This document shows positions 10,252-19,800 of a DNA stretch of 44,781 nt, piece by piece. This stretch comes from Neonectria sp. B-13 (lineage: Eukaryota > Ascomycota > Sordariomycetes > Hypocreales > Nectriaceae). Made by a program: the position numbers and the translations under genes. The stretch spans positions 86,182 to 130,962 of the forward strand of contig NOKP01000080.1 in assembly GCA_002682825.1 (NCBI GenBank), written 5' to 3'. The notes under the pieces were generated by a model. The model worked only from the letters and a program-made list of their open reading frames with translations, ran no database searches and was not told the DNA's origin. Positions within the stretch are counted from its first letter, which is position 1; each line of letters starts with the position of its first letter.

Positions 10252-11350
10252 ATGCCTTCCCCGAAAATTTTCGTTATTCTAGGAGCCACCGGCAACCAGG
10301 GTGGCTCCATCGCTAGCACGTTCCTCGAGGAGCCCGGCTGGCAGGTTCGCGCCCTGACTCGCAACACCTCAAGCCCCAAGGCTCAAGCTTTGGCAGCGCG
10401 CGGAGCCCAGGTTGTCCATGCCGACATAGACAAGCCGGAAACGCTCCCGGCTGCTTTCGAGGGTGCTAGTGCCATCTTCGCCGTTAGCGACTTCTGGGGC
10501 CTCTACGGTGATCCTGCCAACAAAGACAAGGCCAAGCCTGGGCAGCCGTTGAATGTGTGGGCAGGCGAGTTTGAAACTCAGCAGCTGAAGAGTGTCATCG
10601 ATACAACTGCTAAGGTACCTACTCTCGAGCGCTTTATCCTCTCCTCGCTCTCCAACGCGACAAAGTGGTCCAAGGGAAAGTACACCCATGTCTACCACTT
10701 TGACTCCAAGGCAAATGCAGAGGATTATGGCAGGGAGAAGTACCCAGACCTATGGGAAAAGACAAGCATCTTTCAACCTGGCTTATTCTTGAGCAACTAT
10801 GTCTCCAACCCCATTACTCAAGCAAGCAAGGTGAGCATGCTACGCAAAGCTTGGATGAATTTTACTAAGAGATCAAGAACGACGAAGGAGTAGTCCAGTT
10901 CATTGGGCACTTGGAGCCAGATGTCAAGATCCCATTCATCGCCGCTGAAGAGGATTCTGGTCCTATTGTTAAACGACTTATCGATGAGCCCGCCGGAAAG
11001 AACGTCATTGGCTACAGAGAATGGCTGACTGTGCAAGAGCTGGCACTCGCGTTCACAAGGGCCACTGGTATGAAGGCTGAATCTGTCACTTTGCCCAAGG
11101 GCGAGTTTCCTCTACCCCTTCCAGATGAGTTGAAATTGGAGCTTGAAGACAACTTTGCCTACTTCAATGAGTTTGGGTACGAGGCTAGGGACGATCCTAC
11201 CATCATTCACCCTCGAGATGTAAGTTGACTTCGGTTGCTGGTGCATTGAATGTTTCTAATACCTGGACACAGTTGAAGTCACCGCCATCACTTGACACGG
11301 TGGAGAATTACTGGAAGAAACAGGATTGGTCGAAGACCTTTGGTGCTTAA
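10252..11350 (+). CDS. NmrA-like family NAD(P)-binding protein, 334 aa, three exons
   Basis: Exons 10252-10830, 10872-11219 and 11273-11350 give 334 residues. The Rossmann motif GATGNQGGS (residues 11-19) follows the first strand, and the body shows VRALTRNTSSPKAQALAARGAQVVHADIDKPETL, then FAVSDFWG, FILSSLSNATKWSKGKYTHVYHFDSKA and REWLTVQELALAFTRATG, the usual order in NmrA-like proteins (nitrogen-regulator/HSCARG type) that sense or use NADP(H). The first intron is only 41 nt: donor GTGAGC, acceptor in ACTAAGAG. This acceptor is chosen because the one two bases earlier runs into a stop. The second intron is ordinary (GTAAGT...CAG). The start ATG has a good context (GTCACAATGCC). Whether it is an enzyme or a redox-sensing regulator cannot be decided here. 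Confidence 0.88.
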
Positions 11351-12175
11351 CGCAGACCAATCGCATGTATAGGTCAAGTTCACAAAATGGGTGGAAATTA
11401 GGATGTTAGCTTGTTGGGCTACGTTAGTGATAGCCTACGAGGGCGTAGCAGTGCGTAGGCCCATATACTAGAGATATGGAGCACGAATTCGAGGGGCAAA
11501 ACTTCTCAATTTGCTTGACAGAATCAAGTCATTTCGGTTCATGGCAGTCCGCTTCGCAGGAAGGGACGTATTGTATCATTCACACGGTGTTTTCAGGCGA
11601 AGGTTACTTGTCTCAAGTGAGCTTATTAAGATAGACCCAAGCATTTGAAGTCTCTTCTCCTACCAGCAGAGGCATTGGATGATTTATGACCTACAGTAGC
11701 GCTTACTTGACGATCAGAATGTGCGCCGCACAAATTACCGGATGTGCCAGGCTTGGAGTGGCATGTGTCTTAACGTCACCTTGCCTCGATTGCTGCCCGG
11801 GTCGGAGAACCGAATGTAAGCCAGTGATCTTCAGCTTTTGGCGGGTTCTGTTTAGCTTGGTTTCAGCCAGTGGCTGGATGATGATGCATCAAGCCCTGCT
11901 CGATGCCACCCTGTCTAGGCATACGTCGAAAGAGCGCGGGGAATATGGGAAGGAGGGGTAGCTAGGTCTCCAACGGGTTCTCGGCACCCTCAATTGGTCT
12001 TCCGAGGGCTTGTCGAGGGGTCTGAGCCGAGAGAGGAGAAATTAACAAGGTAGATAAGGTGATGAGAAACAAAAATGACCTCCTTGATGGAGAGATCATC
12101 GGCAAATGCTGTCGTGTCAAAAGATCCACCCCCGCATCTGATTGCTGCTTGGTTACGGCTCATGTACTGGATTCT

Positions 12176-12194
12176 CGGACCGGCGCCGGACCGG
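12176..12194. promoter_or_regulatory. Direct pair of CGGACCGG motifs
   Basis: CGGACCGG occurs at 12176-12183 and again within CCGGACCGG at 12186-12194. The same nine-base word forms each arm of the palindrome at 9807-9824. Possible site for the Zn2Cys6 regulator; about 660 bp upstream of the MFS start codon. Confidence 0.35.
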
Positions 12195-12736
12195 TTGCGT
12201 GCCGCCACAACTGACGACCCCGGCCAAGTCAAGAAACACAATGTAACACGGCGAGCGAGGAAGGTTGCGTGGACTAAACAACTCGAATTTGACCCTAGGT
12301 ACCTAGGCAGTGTACAGTTCTCTCGAGAGTTCATGATTGTGAAGACTTGTGTTCCATCTTGGGATACAGTGTCCTTTCTCGGCGTAGACCTACGTAGACC
12401 TGGCATAGGTAAAATGAAGACTCCCCAGAGCATCTGTATATCGTGTTGAGACTCGTTGCCTCCATGGACTCGGCGCTGGACGACTTGTACACAGCCCCTC
12501 AGAGCCAAGCCACTACATTCATGGACGCCTCCGTACTGACCCATATTGAATCAAGCTAGTGACCTCCCTGTTTTTACCCCAGAATCTACCCCCTCATTAG
12601 AAGTGGATTAGTCGATCCGAGGTTATGGGGAGGCCTTGTCGACTCTTCAACCATCTAGTACTACGGAATACCACGTCATGGACCATCTAGTAGTACTATA
12701 TCATAGACCAAGGTTAAGATCTTGCCCGGTCCTAGC

Positions 12737-12744
12737 TATAAATA
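12737..12744 (+). promoter_or_regulatory. TATA box of the MFS gene
   Basis: TATAAATA, 112 bp upstream of the MFS start codon, followed by a pyrimidine-rich leader typical of well-expressed fungal genes. Confidence 0.5.
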
Positions 12745-12855
12745 TGCCCTGGAGGGACCCCCCGAATATCCATCACTCATTGAATTGTCTCAATATCTTC
12801 TTCCTCGAACACCTTCACTGTCTACCTCCACTTCTATCTTGATCCTTTAATCAAC

Positions 12856-14513
12856 ATGAAAGAGAAATCACCAGGCAGCGCCGCAGCAAGCATCCAGATT
12901 GCTGAACGCGCCGACAATGTGAACCTTTCAGACGAAGCCGGCTCACGCGAGAATGGGGGCTGGAGCGAGGCAGACACAAAGAAGTTGATCCGCAAGATTG
13001 ACTGGGCCATCATCCCTTTTGTGTCTCTGCTCTATCTCCTGTCCTTCCTCGACCGCACCAACATTGGCAACGCTCGTCTCGATACGCTCGAGGCCGACCT
13101 TGGCATGTCTGGCCTCATGTACAACAATGCCCTGGCCGTCTTCTTCCCTTTCTACGTTGTGGCCGAGATCCCCTCCAACATGGCCATGAAGAGGTTCAAG
13201 CCGTGGATCTGGATCCCCTCGATCATGGTTGCGTGGGGCATTTGCTGCACCTTGATGGGAATCGTTCAGAGCTACCCGGGTCTGCTCGTTGCACGAAGCT
13301 TCCTCGGTCTGAGTGAAGGTGGTTTGTTTCCTGGAATTGCCTATTAGTACGTGCCTCGAACTGCCGTGACTATTACGCTGGTAGCTCACATTACTTAGCA
13401 TCACGATGTGGTATCAACGCCACGAATGCGGCTTTCGCATGGCAGTCTTCTTTTCTGCTGCTACAGCTGCAGGTGCCTTTGGCGGTTTGCTAGCTCGCGG
13501 CATCATGGAAATGCGTGGTCTCGCAGGACTCTCTGGCTGGCAGTGGATCTTCATTATAGAGGGAATTCTTACATTTCTCGTTGGTATGTTGAAACGCTCT
13601 CCGAGCACAACCATGTCATGTCTTACAACCTTACCTCTCATTAGCGGTGGCATCTTTCAAGTTGATGAGCGACTACCCCGAGCGAGCGAAGTTTATAACC
13701 GAGGAGGAGCGGAAGCACATACTAGAGCGCCTGAGGCTCGACCGGTCGTCACTAGCAGACGAGTATGAAACGAAATACGTCTGGGACGCTCTTCGCGACT
13801 GGAAGATCTGGGTCCACATGCTCATGGCCACCGGAACTTTCACTGGAGTCTACTCCTACTCTTTGTTCCTGCCAACCATCATTCGCGACCTTGGATACTC
13901 CAACGCGACCGCTCAACTGATGAGCACTCCTCCATACATCGTGGCATGCGCTATCTGTATTGGAGCTGGTTGGTGGGCCGACAAGGTTCAGCAACGAGGC
14001 ATCTTCATGATTGCCTTTACTGCCATGGCGTAAGTTCCTGAACTACTGTGCTATGTTGTGGCGATGTGCTGATAGTTTGCCAGCGGAGTCGGACTCATTC
14101 TGCTCATGACGGTCCGGCATACTGGAGTCCGATATTTTGGCTGCTTTCTTCTCGCCTCGGGTATTTTCCCCAGCGTGCCTCAGGGCATTGCCTGGAATAG
14201 CAACAACATCGGCGGTGCCCTCAAACGAGGCGTGGGGATCGCGATGAATGTGAGCTGTGGTAACCTGGGAGGTGTTATTGCAGCATACCTGTTTCTGAGG
14301 AAGGATGCTCCGAGATACATGCCTGGTTTCGCCACGCTCCTAGGCTGCCAGACCATGGCGTTCATTCTGGCCGTGGGGATGACCATCCACTTGCGCCGTG
14401 AGAATGCTCGGCGAGACGCATCGTACAAGCCGCCGAGTGAATACACCGAGGAGGAGATGAACGCCGAGCGAGAGAGAGGTGATGATGCAAGCTTTTTCCG
14501 GTATACAGTTTAA
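12856..14513 (+). CDS. MFS permease, anion:cation symporter (Dal5/allantoate permease) type, 496 aa
   Basis: Four exons (12856-13346, 13399-13583, 13645-14029, 14084-14513) with introns of 52, 61 and 54 nt join in frame to 496 residues. After a 55-residue cytosolic N-terminus comes KKLIRKIDWAIIPFVSLLYLLSFLDRTNIGNARL, the signature of the ACS/Dal5 branch of the major facilitator superfamily. Then follow helix 2-4 motifs (FFPFYVVAEIPSNMAMKRF, GLLVARSFLGLSEGGLFPGIAYYITMWYQRHECGFRMA) and a second six-helix half ending AYLFLRKDAPRYMPGF. Such plasma-membrane proteins import carboxylates, vitamins, ureides or similar anions with protons. The first splice falls exactly between the two Tyr of GIAYY. 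It probably supplies substrate to the neighbouring redox enzymes (inference). Substrate unknown. Confidence 0.93.
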
Positions 14514-14899
14514 TGGCTTAGTATGTTAAGGTAAGTACCTAGCTTTAGATACTATATATTAGGGGTTTAGTAGTTTCTATTACGGTATTAAAGTAGATGA
14601 GAAAGTATAGTGTAACTGGTAGTTTCTACTACTTAGCTGTTATGGCCCGGGTTGTGACCAGGCGGTCACCACCAGCTATTAACACACTTGATTATATTGA
14701 ATTTACTATTCTACTATTACCAGACTGTGACCTGCATTGCTGACTACGACGTCCTGATCAACTTGATTATATACCCCATGCCCGGACCTACCCTATACCT
14801 TTAGGCTAGGCTCGACTGTTATAATATTTACACCTTCCTTTGTCATCTTACTTTCTTGGCATGCAGATGTTAAGAAAGTAGCCCTAATTACACCTTTTA
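14514..14899. other. AT-rich spacer at the edge of the transposon island
   Basis: Low-GC sequence with no ORF. TGTTATGGCCCGGG at about 14638 resembles the start of a long terminal repeat and is followed by a small inverted repeat GTGACC...GGTCAC, but no matching end or target duplication was found, so no LTR is claimed. Confidence 0.35.
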
Positions 14900-15109
14900 C
14901 CCTAACAAGTGCACCGCAACAACCACAATCCTGCGCTTCGCGCAGCCGATGGCGGCGGCGATGGCATCAGCCACCACCCGCTGTCCCAGATCCCTTCGAC
15001 CTGGGAATCCATACTCCGGCCAATCTCAATCGAGGAGCCCGCACAGCCCTCCTGCAAAACAGCCCCGCTGTTGTGAATGGACCTGTTGGTGTCCCGCCCG
15101 CCTTTTGAA

Positions 15110-15529
15110 GGACGGCACAAACGCCATCCTCGCCTCTCAATGCGATCTCTACTGCTGCGGCCACGGAAGGAGGCCAGCTCGCCCGTCCCGTCTCGTCCCC
15201 CAATCCTGCCCGGACCACTGAACAGCAACCAGTCTCCCTTATCGAATCAGCCAATAGGCTCGCACACGAGCGTGTGGAGGAGTACAATGCCAAGTTGAGG
15301 GTGTTTCAGGCCTTCTGCGCTAAATTCGAAGAAGCAGCGAAACAGTTCACCGCTGGACCCGAACGGGAATTCGCTCAAAAATTTGCCGATAGCTTCCTAG
15401 ACTCTTGGAATCAGGCGCTCACTGACGCCAAATCTGCCCCCATACCTACATACAGCACCGTCGTGGCCTCACCTCCGGCTGCAAACAACGCCCTTACCCA
15501 CCAACCTCGACACCATCAACAATACCATC

Positions 15530-15567
<38 letters not shown>

Positions 15568-16002
15568 ACCTCCCCTCATCGCCAGGGACAACCGACCGTG
15601 GGTGCCCCACCCCGAGAGGACCTCCGCGTCTTCATCCGGTTGGACGCCGGGGCTCCGGCTAGAGCCCACAAGGACTACGCCATCCGGACCCACATATCCC
15701 GGAAACTAGGAGTGGACCCACGCAAGATCCCGCGGGTACTCCAAGTCAGGTCCGGATGGGCCGTCCTCACCGCCGACATAACCACCCGCGACCTCCTCGT
15801 GCAGAGACAGACTGAATGGGCAACCGACTTAGGGGCCGCCGCCATAGAGACGAGGCAGGAATGGTTTACCTACCTAGTCTCAGATTACCCCTGCAGACTG
15901 ACCGACCTCTATGGCAACGAAGCGGATAGCGACGCTGCCATGAACGAAGAAATTGAAATCCAGACAGGGCTGAAACCTAACAACATACGCCCCACACGGC
16001 GC
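15110..16002 (+). pseudogene. LINE ORF1 (gag-like) remnant with polyglutamine run
   Basis: Open frame without an ATG near its beginning. It shows a helical segment (IESANRLAHERVEEYNAKLRVFQAFCAKFEEAAKQF), a polyglutamine tract at about 15518-15567 and the RNA-binding-like core of fungal LINE ORF1 proteins (DLRVFIRLD, KLGVDPRKIPRVLQVRSGWAVLTAD, EIQTGLKPNNIRPTRR). In complete elements this last motif is followed by CCHC zinc knuckles; here it is cut off and the frame runs on over ORF2 sequence out of register until 16269. Nucleic-acid chaperone role is known for the family. This copy is defective at both ends. Confidence 0.75.
15518..15567 (+). repeat. CAA trinucleotide run (polyglutamine)
   Basis: A nearly pure CAA array inside the LINE ORF1, encoding at least 13 consecutive Gln. 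Prone to length change. Confidence 0.9.
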
Positions 16003-16003
16003 C

Positions 16004-18786
16004 AGGCTTTACCCCCTCGGATTCAACCAAGAGGTTCAGCTAGCCAAACGAGATTTCCACCCCGTAGTCCGCCGGGCCAAAAGGCTCTACTGGCGGAACC
16101 TGATCGACAGCTTCTCAGACAGCAGCTCCGTTTTCAAGGCCGTCCGGTGGCTGAGATCACCAAGAGCCTTCCAACCGCCCCCACTACAAGTGGACGACGT
16201 GGTCCACGAAACCCAGCTGGACAAGGCCAACGCGCTCCGGCGAGCTACTCTAGAGCGCCGAACATCTGAAGACGACATTCAGGACCCCTGGATCCAGGTC
16301 AGCCCCCGCAGAATGATCCCTTTCCCACAGGAAATCTCCCTAGAGGAAGCACAGGATGCGACTCTCTGTACTGGGAACACATCCCCAGGAGCAGATAACA
16401 TCACAGTCAAGCTCCTCACAGCAGTATGGCATATCATCGGAACACACGTTCGCCGCCTCTTCGAAGGGTGCCTAGCCATAGGCCACCATCCGAAACCTTT
16501 CAGGGCGGCCGAGGTAGTCATGATGGCCAAACCTGGACGTAGAGATCTGACGGAGGCGCGAGCATGGCGACCTATCTCTCTGCTTTCCTGTCTCGGCAAG
16601 GGGTTAGAACGGTTGGTCGCGCGCCGTCTCGCGTGGGCATGCATCCACTATGAAGTCCTTCACCCACAACAAGCTGGGGCACTTCCAAAGAGGTCTGCGA
16701 CAGACCTCGTGGCTGCCCTAGTCCACGACATCGAAGAAGCATTTGCTCGCAAAAAGGTGGCCACTCTGGTCACGATGGATATCCAAGGCGCGTTCGACAC
16801 TGTCATGCGCAACAGACTGATTTTGCGGCTCCGCGAACAAGGCTGGCCTGAACACCTCGTGCGATGGGCCGGGTCCTTCATGGATGACCGATCTGCCTGC
16901 GTCAGATACCAAGATACTATCACTCCGCTCTCTCCCCTCCAGTGCGGTCTCCCTCAGGGATCGCCGGTATCGCCGATCCTCTTTCTGCTGTATACAGAGC
17001 CCATCTACCGACTAAGCAACCCTCAGGGCCGGTTCGGCTATGCAGACGACACAGGCATCCTGTGCACGGGCGACACGGTAGAGGAAACAGCGGCGGCGGC
17101 ATCAAGATCTGTCGAAGAAATGGTCCGCTGGGGCGCGACGAATGGGGTATCTTTCGACCCTAAGAAGACGGAAGTCATGCACTTCTCTCGGAGCAAACTC
17201 GAGACTGCACCGGCAATACGCCATGGTGATGTCGAGAAACACCCCGAGGCAGCAATGCGCTGGCTAGGCATCTGGCTAGACAGCAGCCTATCATTCCGAG
17301 TCCACGTAGAGAAATGGACGGCTAAAGCTCAGGCTGTCGCCTACCATCTGCGAGGACTCACCAGCGCGATACACGGTCCGCTGCCCAGTGCTGTGCGGAG
17401 TGCCGTTAGGGCATGCGTCGAACCGGTTCTGCTCTATGGCACCGAAGTATGGTACCCTGGTGCAACCCAACCGCGGTGGAACCAGCCCTCCAAAGATCGG
17501 GCATCAGGCATCCGGCACCTCTTGCGGAGAATGACCGACGCTATCATGCAATCTATGCGAGCCATACTCCCCGTCTGGAGGACGACCCCTATCGCCGTGC
17601 TCCATCGGGAAAGCGGGATACCACCAGTCGCTCAGCTTCTTGAAGCACGTCGATACCGCTTCTCCGCCCGACTCAAATCCCTTGACGAGGCCCATCCCCT
17701 CGCGAAGCGCACGCTTCCACCCAGACAACCCACGTACCATATGCTCATCAAGCGAAGGTACCAAACCCCATCAGAGAGCAACTTCAGGACCCGTCTTCGA
17801 CGGACTAATGAGCTCCTCGCACCCTGCACACGGCCGGTCCTCATCCAAAAATGCTTCGGCAGGGAACAAGACATACCCCTACAGATAGCGTCGAAAGAAG
17901 AATCGGCCGAGGCCTTCCTCCAGTGGGTCCAGTCAGTAGGCCCAACCACTTTGACTATATACTCAGACGGCTCCTTATCCTCAGGAGGAGCAGCCAGCTA
18001 TAGCTTCGCTATTCACCAGAACAACCTCTCCATCTGCGATGGCTCGGGCCGTCTTGGACCTGCCGAGGTCTTTGATGCTGAGGCCACAGGAGCACTGGAG
18101 GGCCTCAAGGCAGCCCTACACCTCCCAGCATCAGCGACACGGGATATTGTAGTCTGTCTAGACAACCTGGCAGCTGCCACTTGCCTACGCGGCACACCGT
18201 CCTCACAAGAAGTCTTCCTCGAGTTCCAGGCTCTAGCTGCATCTCATGGAGCTACACAAGTGCGCTGGATACCTGGCCACACGAACATTCCCGGCAACGA
18301 ACAAGCTGACAAACTGGCAAAGCGGCGTCCTCGCTGCCGGAGCCGGAGGGCGCTCAGCCGACGCTGGCATACCTGCGAAAGATGGCGAGGCAAAAACCGA
18401 AGGAAGCCTTCGAAACATGGTGGTTAACTTCCGCCCCCGAGCAGTACAGGAGATTCAATCTCAGGGCGACTATACGCTGCCCGCCGGAGCTCTCGCTCCC
18501 TCGGGCGGCTCTGCACCATCTGCTTGCAGCAAGATCCCTCCATGGAGACTTCGCTACATACCACGAACGATTCAACCACGACGACGCGCGGGTGATCTGC
18601 TCGTGCGGCCGACGTAAAGCACCTGACCATGTCTTCTACTGCAGAAAAGTACCGCCGCGGCGTCGGATAAGGCTTGTCCCCTCGCCGACTGCAGCGGTCA
18701 ACCTCGCAATAGGAAGAGATTTCTACCAATACATCAAGCTGGCCAAATCAAGCGCCTTCTTCGAAAAGATTTGCCCTTGTCACTAG
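16004..18786 (+). pseudogene. LINE ORF2: reverse transcriptase, RNase H and C-terminal Cys motif, one frameshift
   Basis: One frame is open from about 16004 to 18427. It starts inside the linker before the RT (DFHPVVRRAKRLYWRNLIDSF) and carries the RT blocks TSPGADNITVKLL, RAWRPISLLSCLGKGLERL, MDIQGAFDTV (catalytic Asp), GLPQGSPVSPILFLLY and FGYADD (catalytic pair), then RNase H with SDGS, FDAEATGAL, CLDN and HTNIPGNEQADKLAK. Near 18322 a single-base deletion shifts the frame; the C-terminal part continues in another frame as MARQKPKEAFETWW... to CSCGRRKAPDHVFYC and stops at 18786. The upstream endonuclease domain is absent. RT and RNase H active sites look intact, but no start codon, endonuclease or continuous frame remains. 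Confidence 0.88.
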
Positions 18787-19226
18787 ACGAGGCAGACCCG
18801 AGACGCACTCGCGTCTCCTCCTCTCCCTTTATTCTCTCTTCTCTTCTCTCTTCTCTTTCGTTCCTTTTCTTCAATTATATAGGCTCGGCCGCCTCGTGCA
18901 GCCACGCCAATGCTCTCTTCCCAGTCTCCCTGAAGAAGACTGGCCCATACATAGCGGCTACTGCTGTGATAGCCGTGCTTGGTCATCCCGCTGACGGGTA
19001 ACAAGCTCGAAACAATGCGCCTTTGAGCCGATGCTATGCTGGATAGTGGTCTGTTTTGCATTTTACGGAGAATGTTTTTGATGGGGAAGCTTCAGTTTCG
19101 CGCCGCTGCCTTAGCTCAGTCTCACCTTTTAACACTGCGTAGATTTTAGCATTGGAGATTCTAGCTCAGCACGTCCTGTGCCCCAATAGGGGACTTTACG
19201 GGCCTCGCGGCCCTCGGACGAAAAAT

Positions 19227-19246
19227 ATACATACATACATACATAC
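19227..19246 (+). repeat. (ATAC)5 tail at the LINE 3' end
   Basis: Five perfect ATAC units. Short tandem 3' tails in place of poly(A) are usual for fungal Tad1-type LINEs. It marks the right end of the element. Confidence 0.75.
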
Positions 19247-19252
19247 TTACAC

Positions 19253-19800
19253 TTTCTAGGCAGTGGGAACGAGCCAAGTCATTCAGCAGCTAGAGAATGA
19301 TAGACAAAGGGGCTAATCAATGTCTATTCCAGCAGTCTCAGTCAATGGCAAGTGAATCCTGCCTCGCTGCCGAATGGTTCGACTGTTGGTTAAGTGAGTC
19401 CCCTGTTTCCTAGCGACCGAACCATACACTATCGCTGACAAATCGTACTCACCGATAAATAGGTCTCATCCAAGTTTGTTTAATTGTGAATGATGATTTT
19501 AATGAAGTTTAGCACTGCAACTCAAAGGTAACCCTGTAGAGATATTTCACTGGCAGCCTCTAGCTGTTGGGCTCAACTTAAAGTTATTGCTTAGTTAGCC
19601 AGGTCATGCAATCTGGGGCTCCCAGTAAAAGTATTTAAACCTAGCCATGCCCCTTGACAGCACCCTCCTCTTCTCACGGTCCTTTTTGACGGTGTAGTCA
19701 GTATGCCAAGGACCTATTTAAATACCACCCCTCACGGTCTTGCCCTTCCTTCCTGCTTTCTTCAACATAACTACCCACCGCCGTTGCCCATTAGGTACAT
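19253..19800. other. Spacer between the two LINE copies
   Basis: About 550 bp with no supported gene. Near 19724 there is a TATTTAAATA sequence followed by a pyrimidine-rich run, possibly an old promoter now without its gene. Confidence 0.4.

Larger units (their letters stand above)
11351..12855. other. Long intergenic region upstream of the MFS gene
   Basis: About 1.5 kb without a supported gene. The ORFs at 11686-11961, 11990-12544 and 12075-12449 show no conserved pattern. The stretch contains two CGGACCGG copies (12176-12194), a perfect 14-bp palindrome CCTAGGTACCTAGG (12294-12307) and a TATA box near 12737. Confidence 0.5.
14900..19252 (+). mobile_element. Tad1-type LINE retrotransposon, internally deleted
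   Basis: Contains, in order, an ORF1 (gag-like) remnant, a reverse transcriptase, an RNase H domain, a Cys/His C-terminal motif, a pyrimidine-rich 3' untranslated region and a terminal (ATAC)n tail at 19227-19246. The zinc-knuckle end of ORF1 and the whole apurinic endonuclease domain are missing: gag-type sequence passes directly into RT-type sequence near 16003. The 5' boundary is not certain; 14900 is the approximate change in composition. No clear target-site duplication was seen. A 394-bp relative of its RT lies at 31478-31871. Confidence 0.88.

Noticed and set aside
11990..12544. 184-codon minus-strand ORF upstream of the MFS gene
   Set aside because: Composition looks random, an opposite ORF overlaps it, and it covers a likely promoter.
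14638..14860. Possible solo LTR starting TGTTATGGCCCGG
   Set aside because: No matching terminal CA with a 5-bp target duplication and no second copy in the window.
14888..19261. Possible LINE target duplication TTACAC...TTTTA on both sides
   Set aside because: The two flanks agree only partly (TTACACCTTTTA against TTACACTTTCTA), too weak to fix the 5' end.
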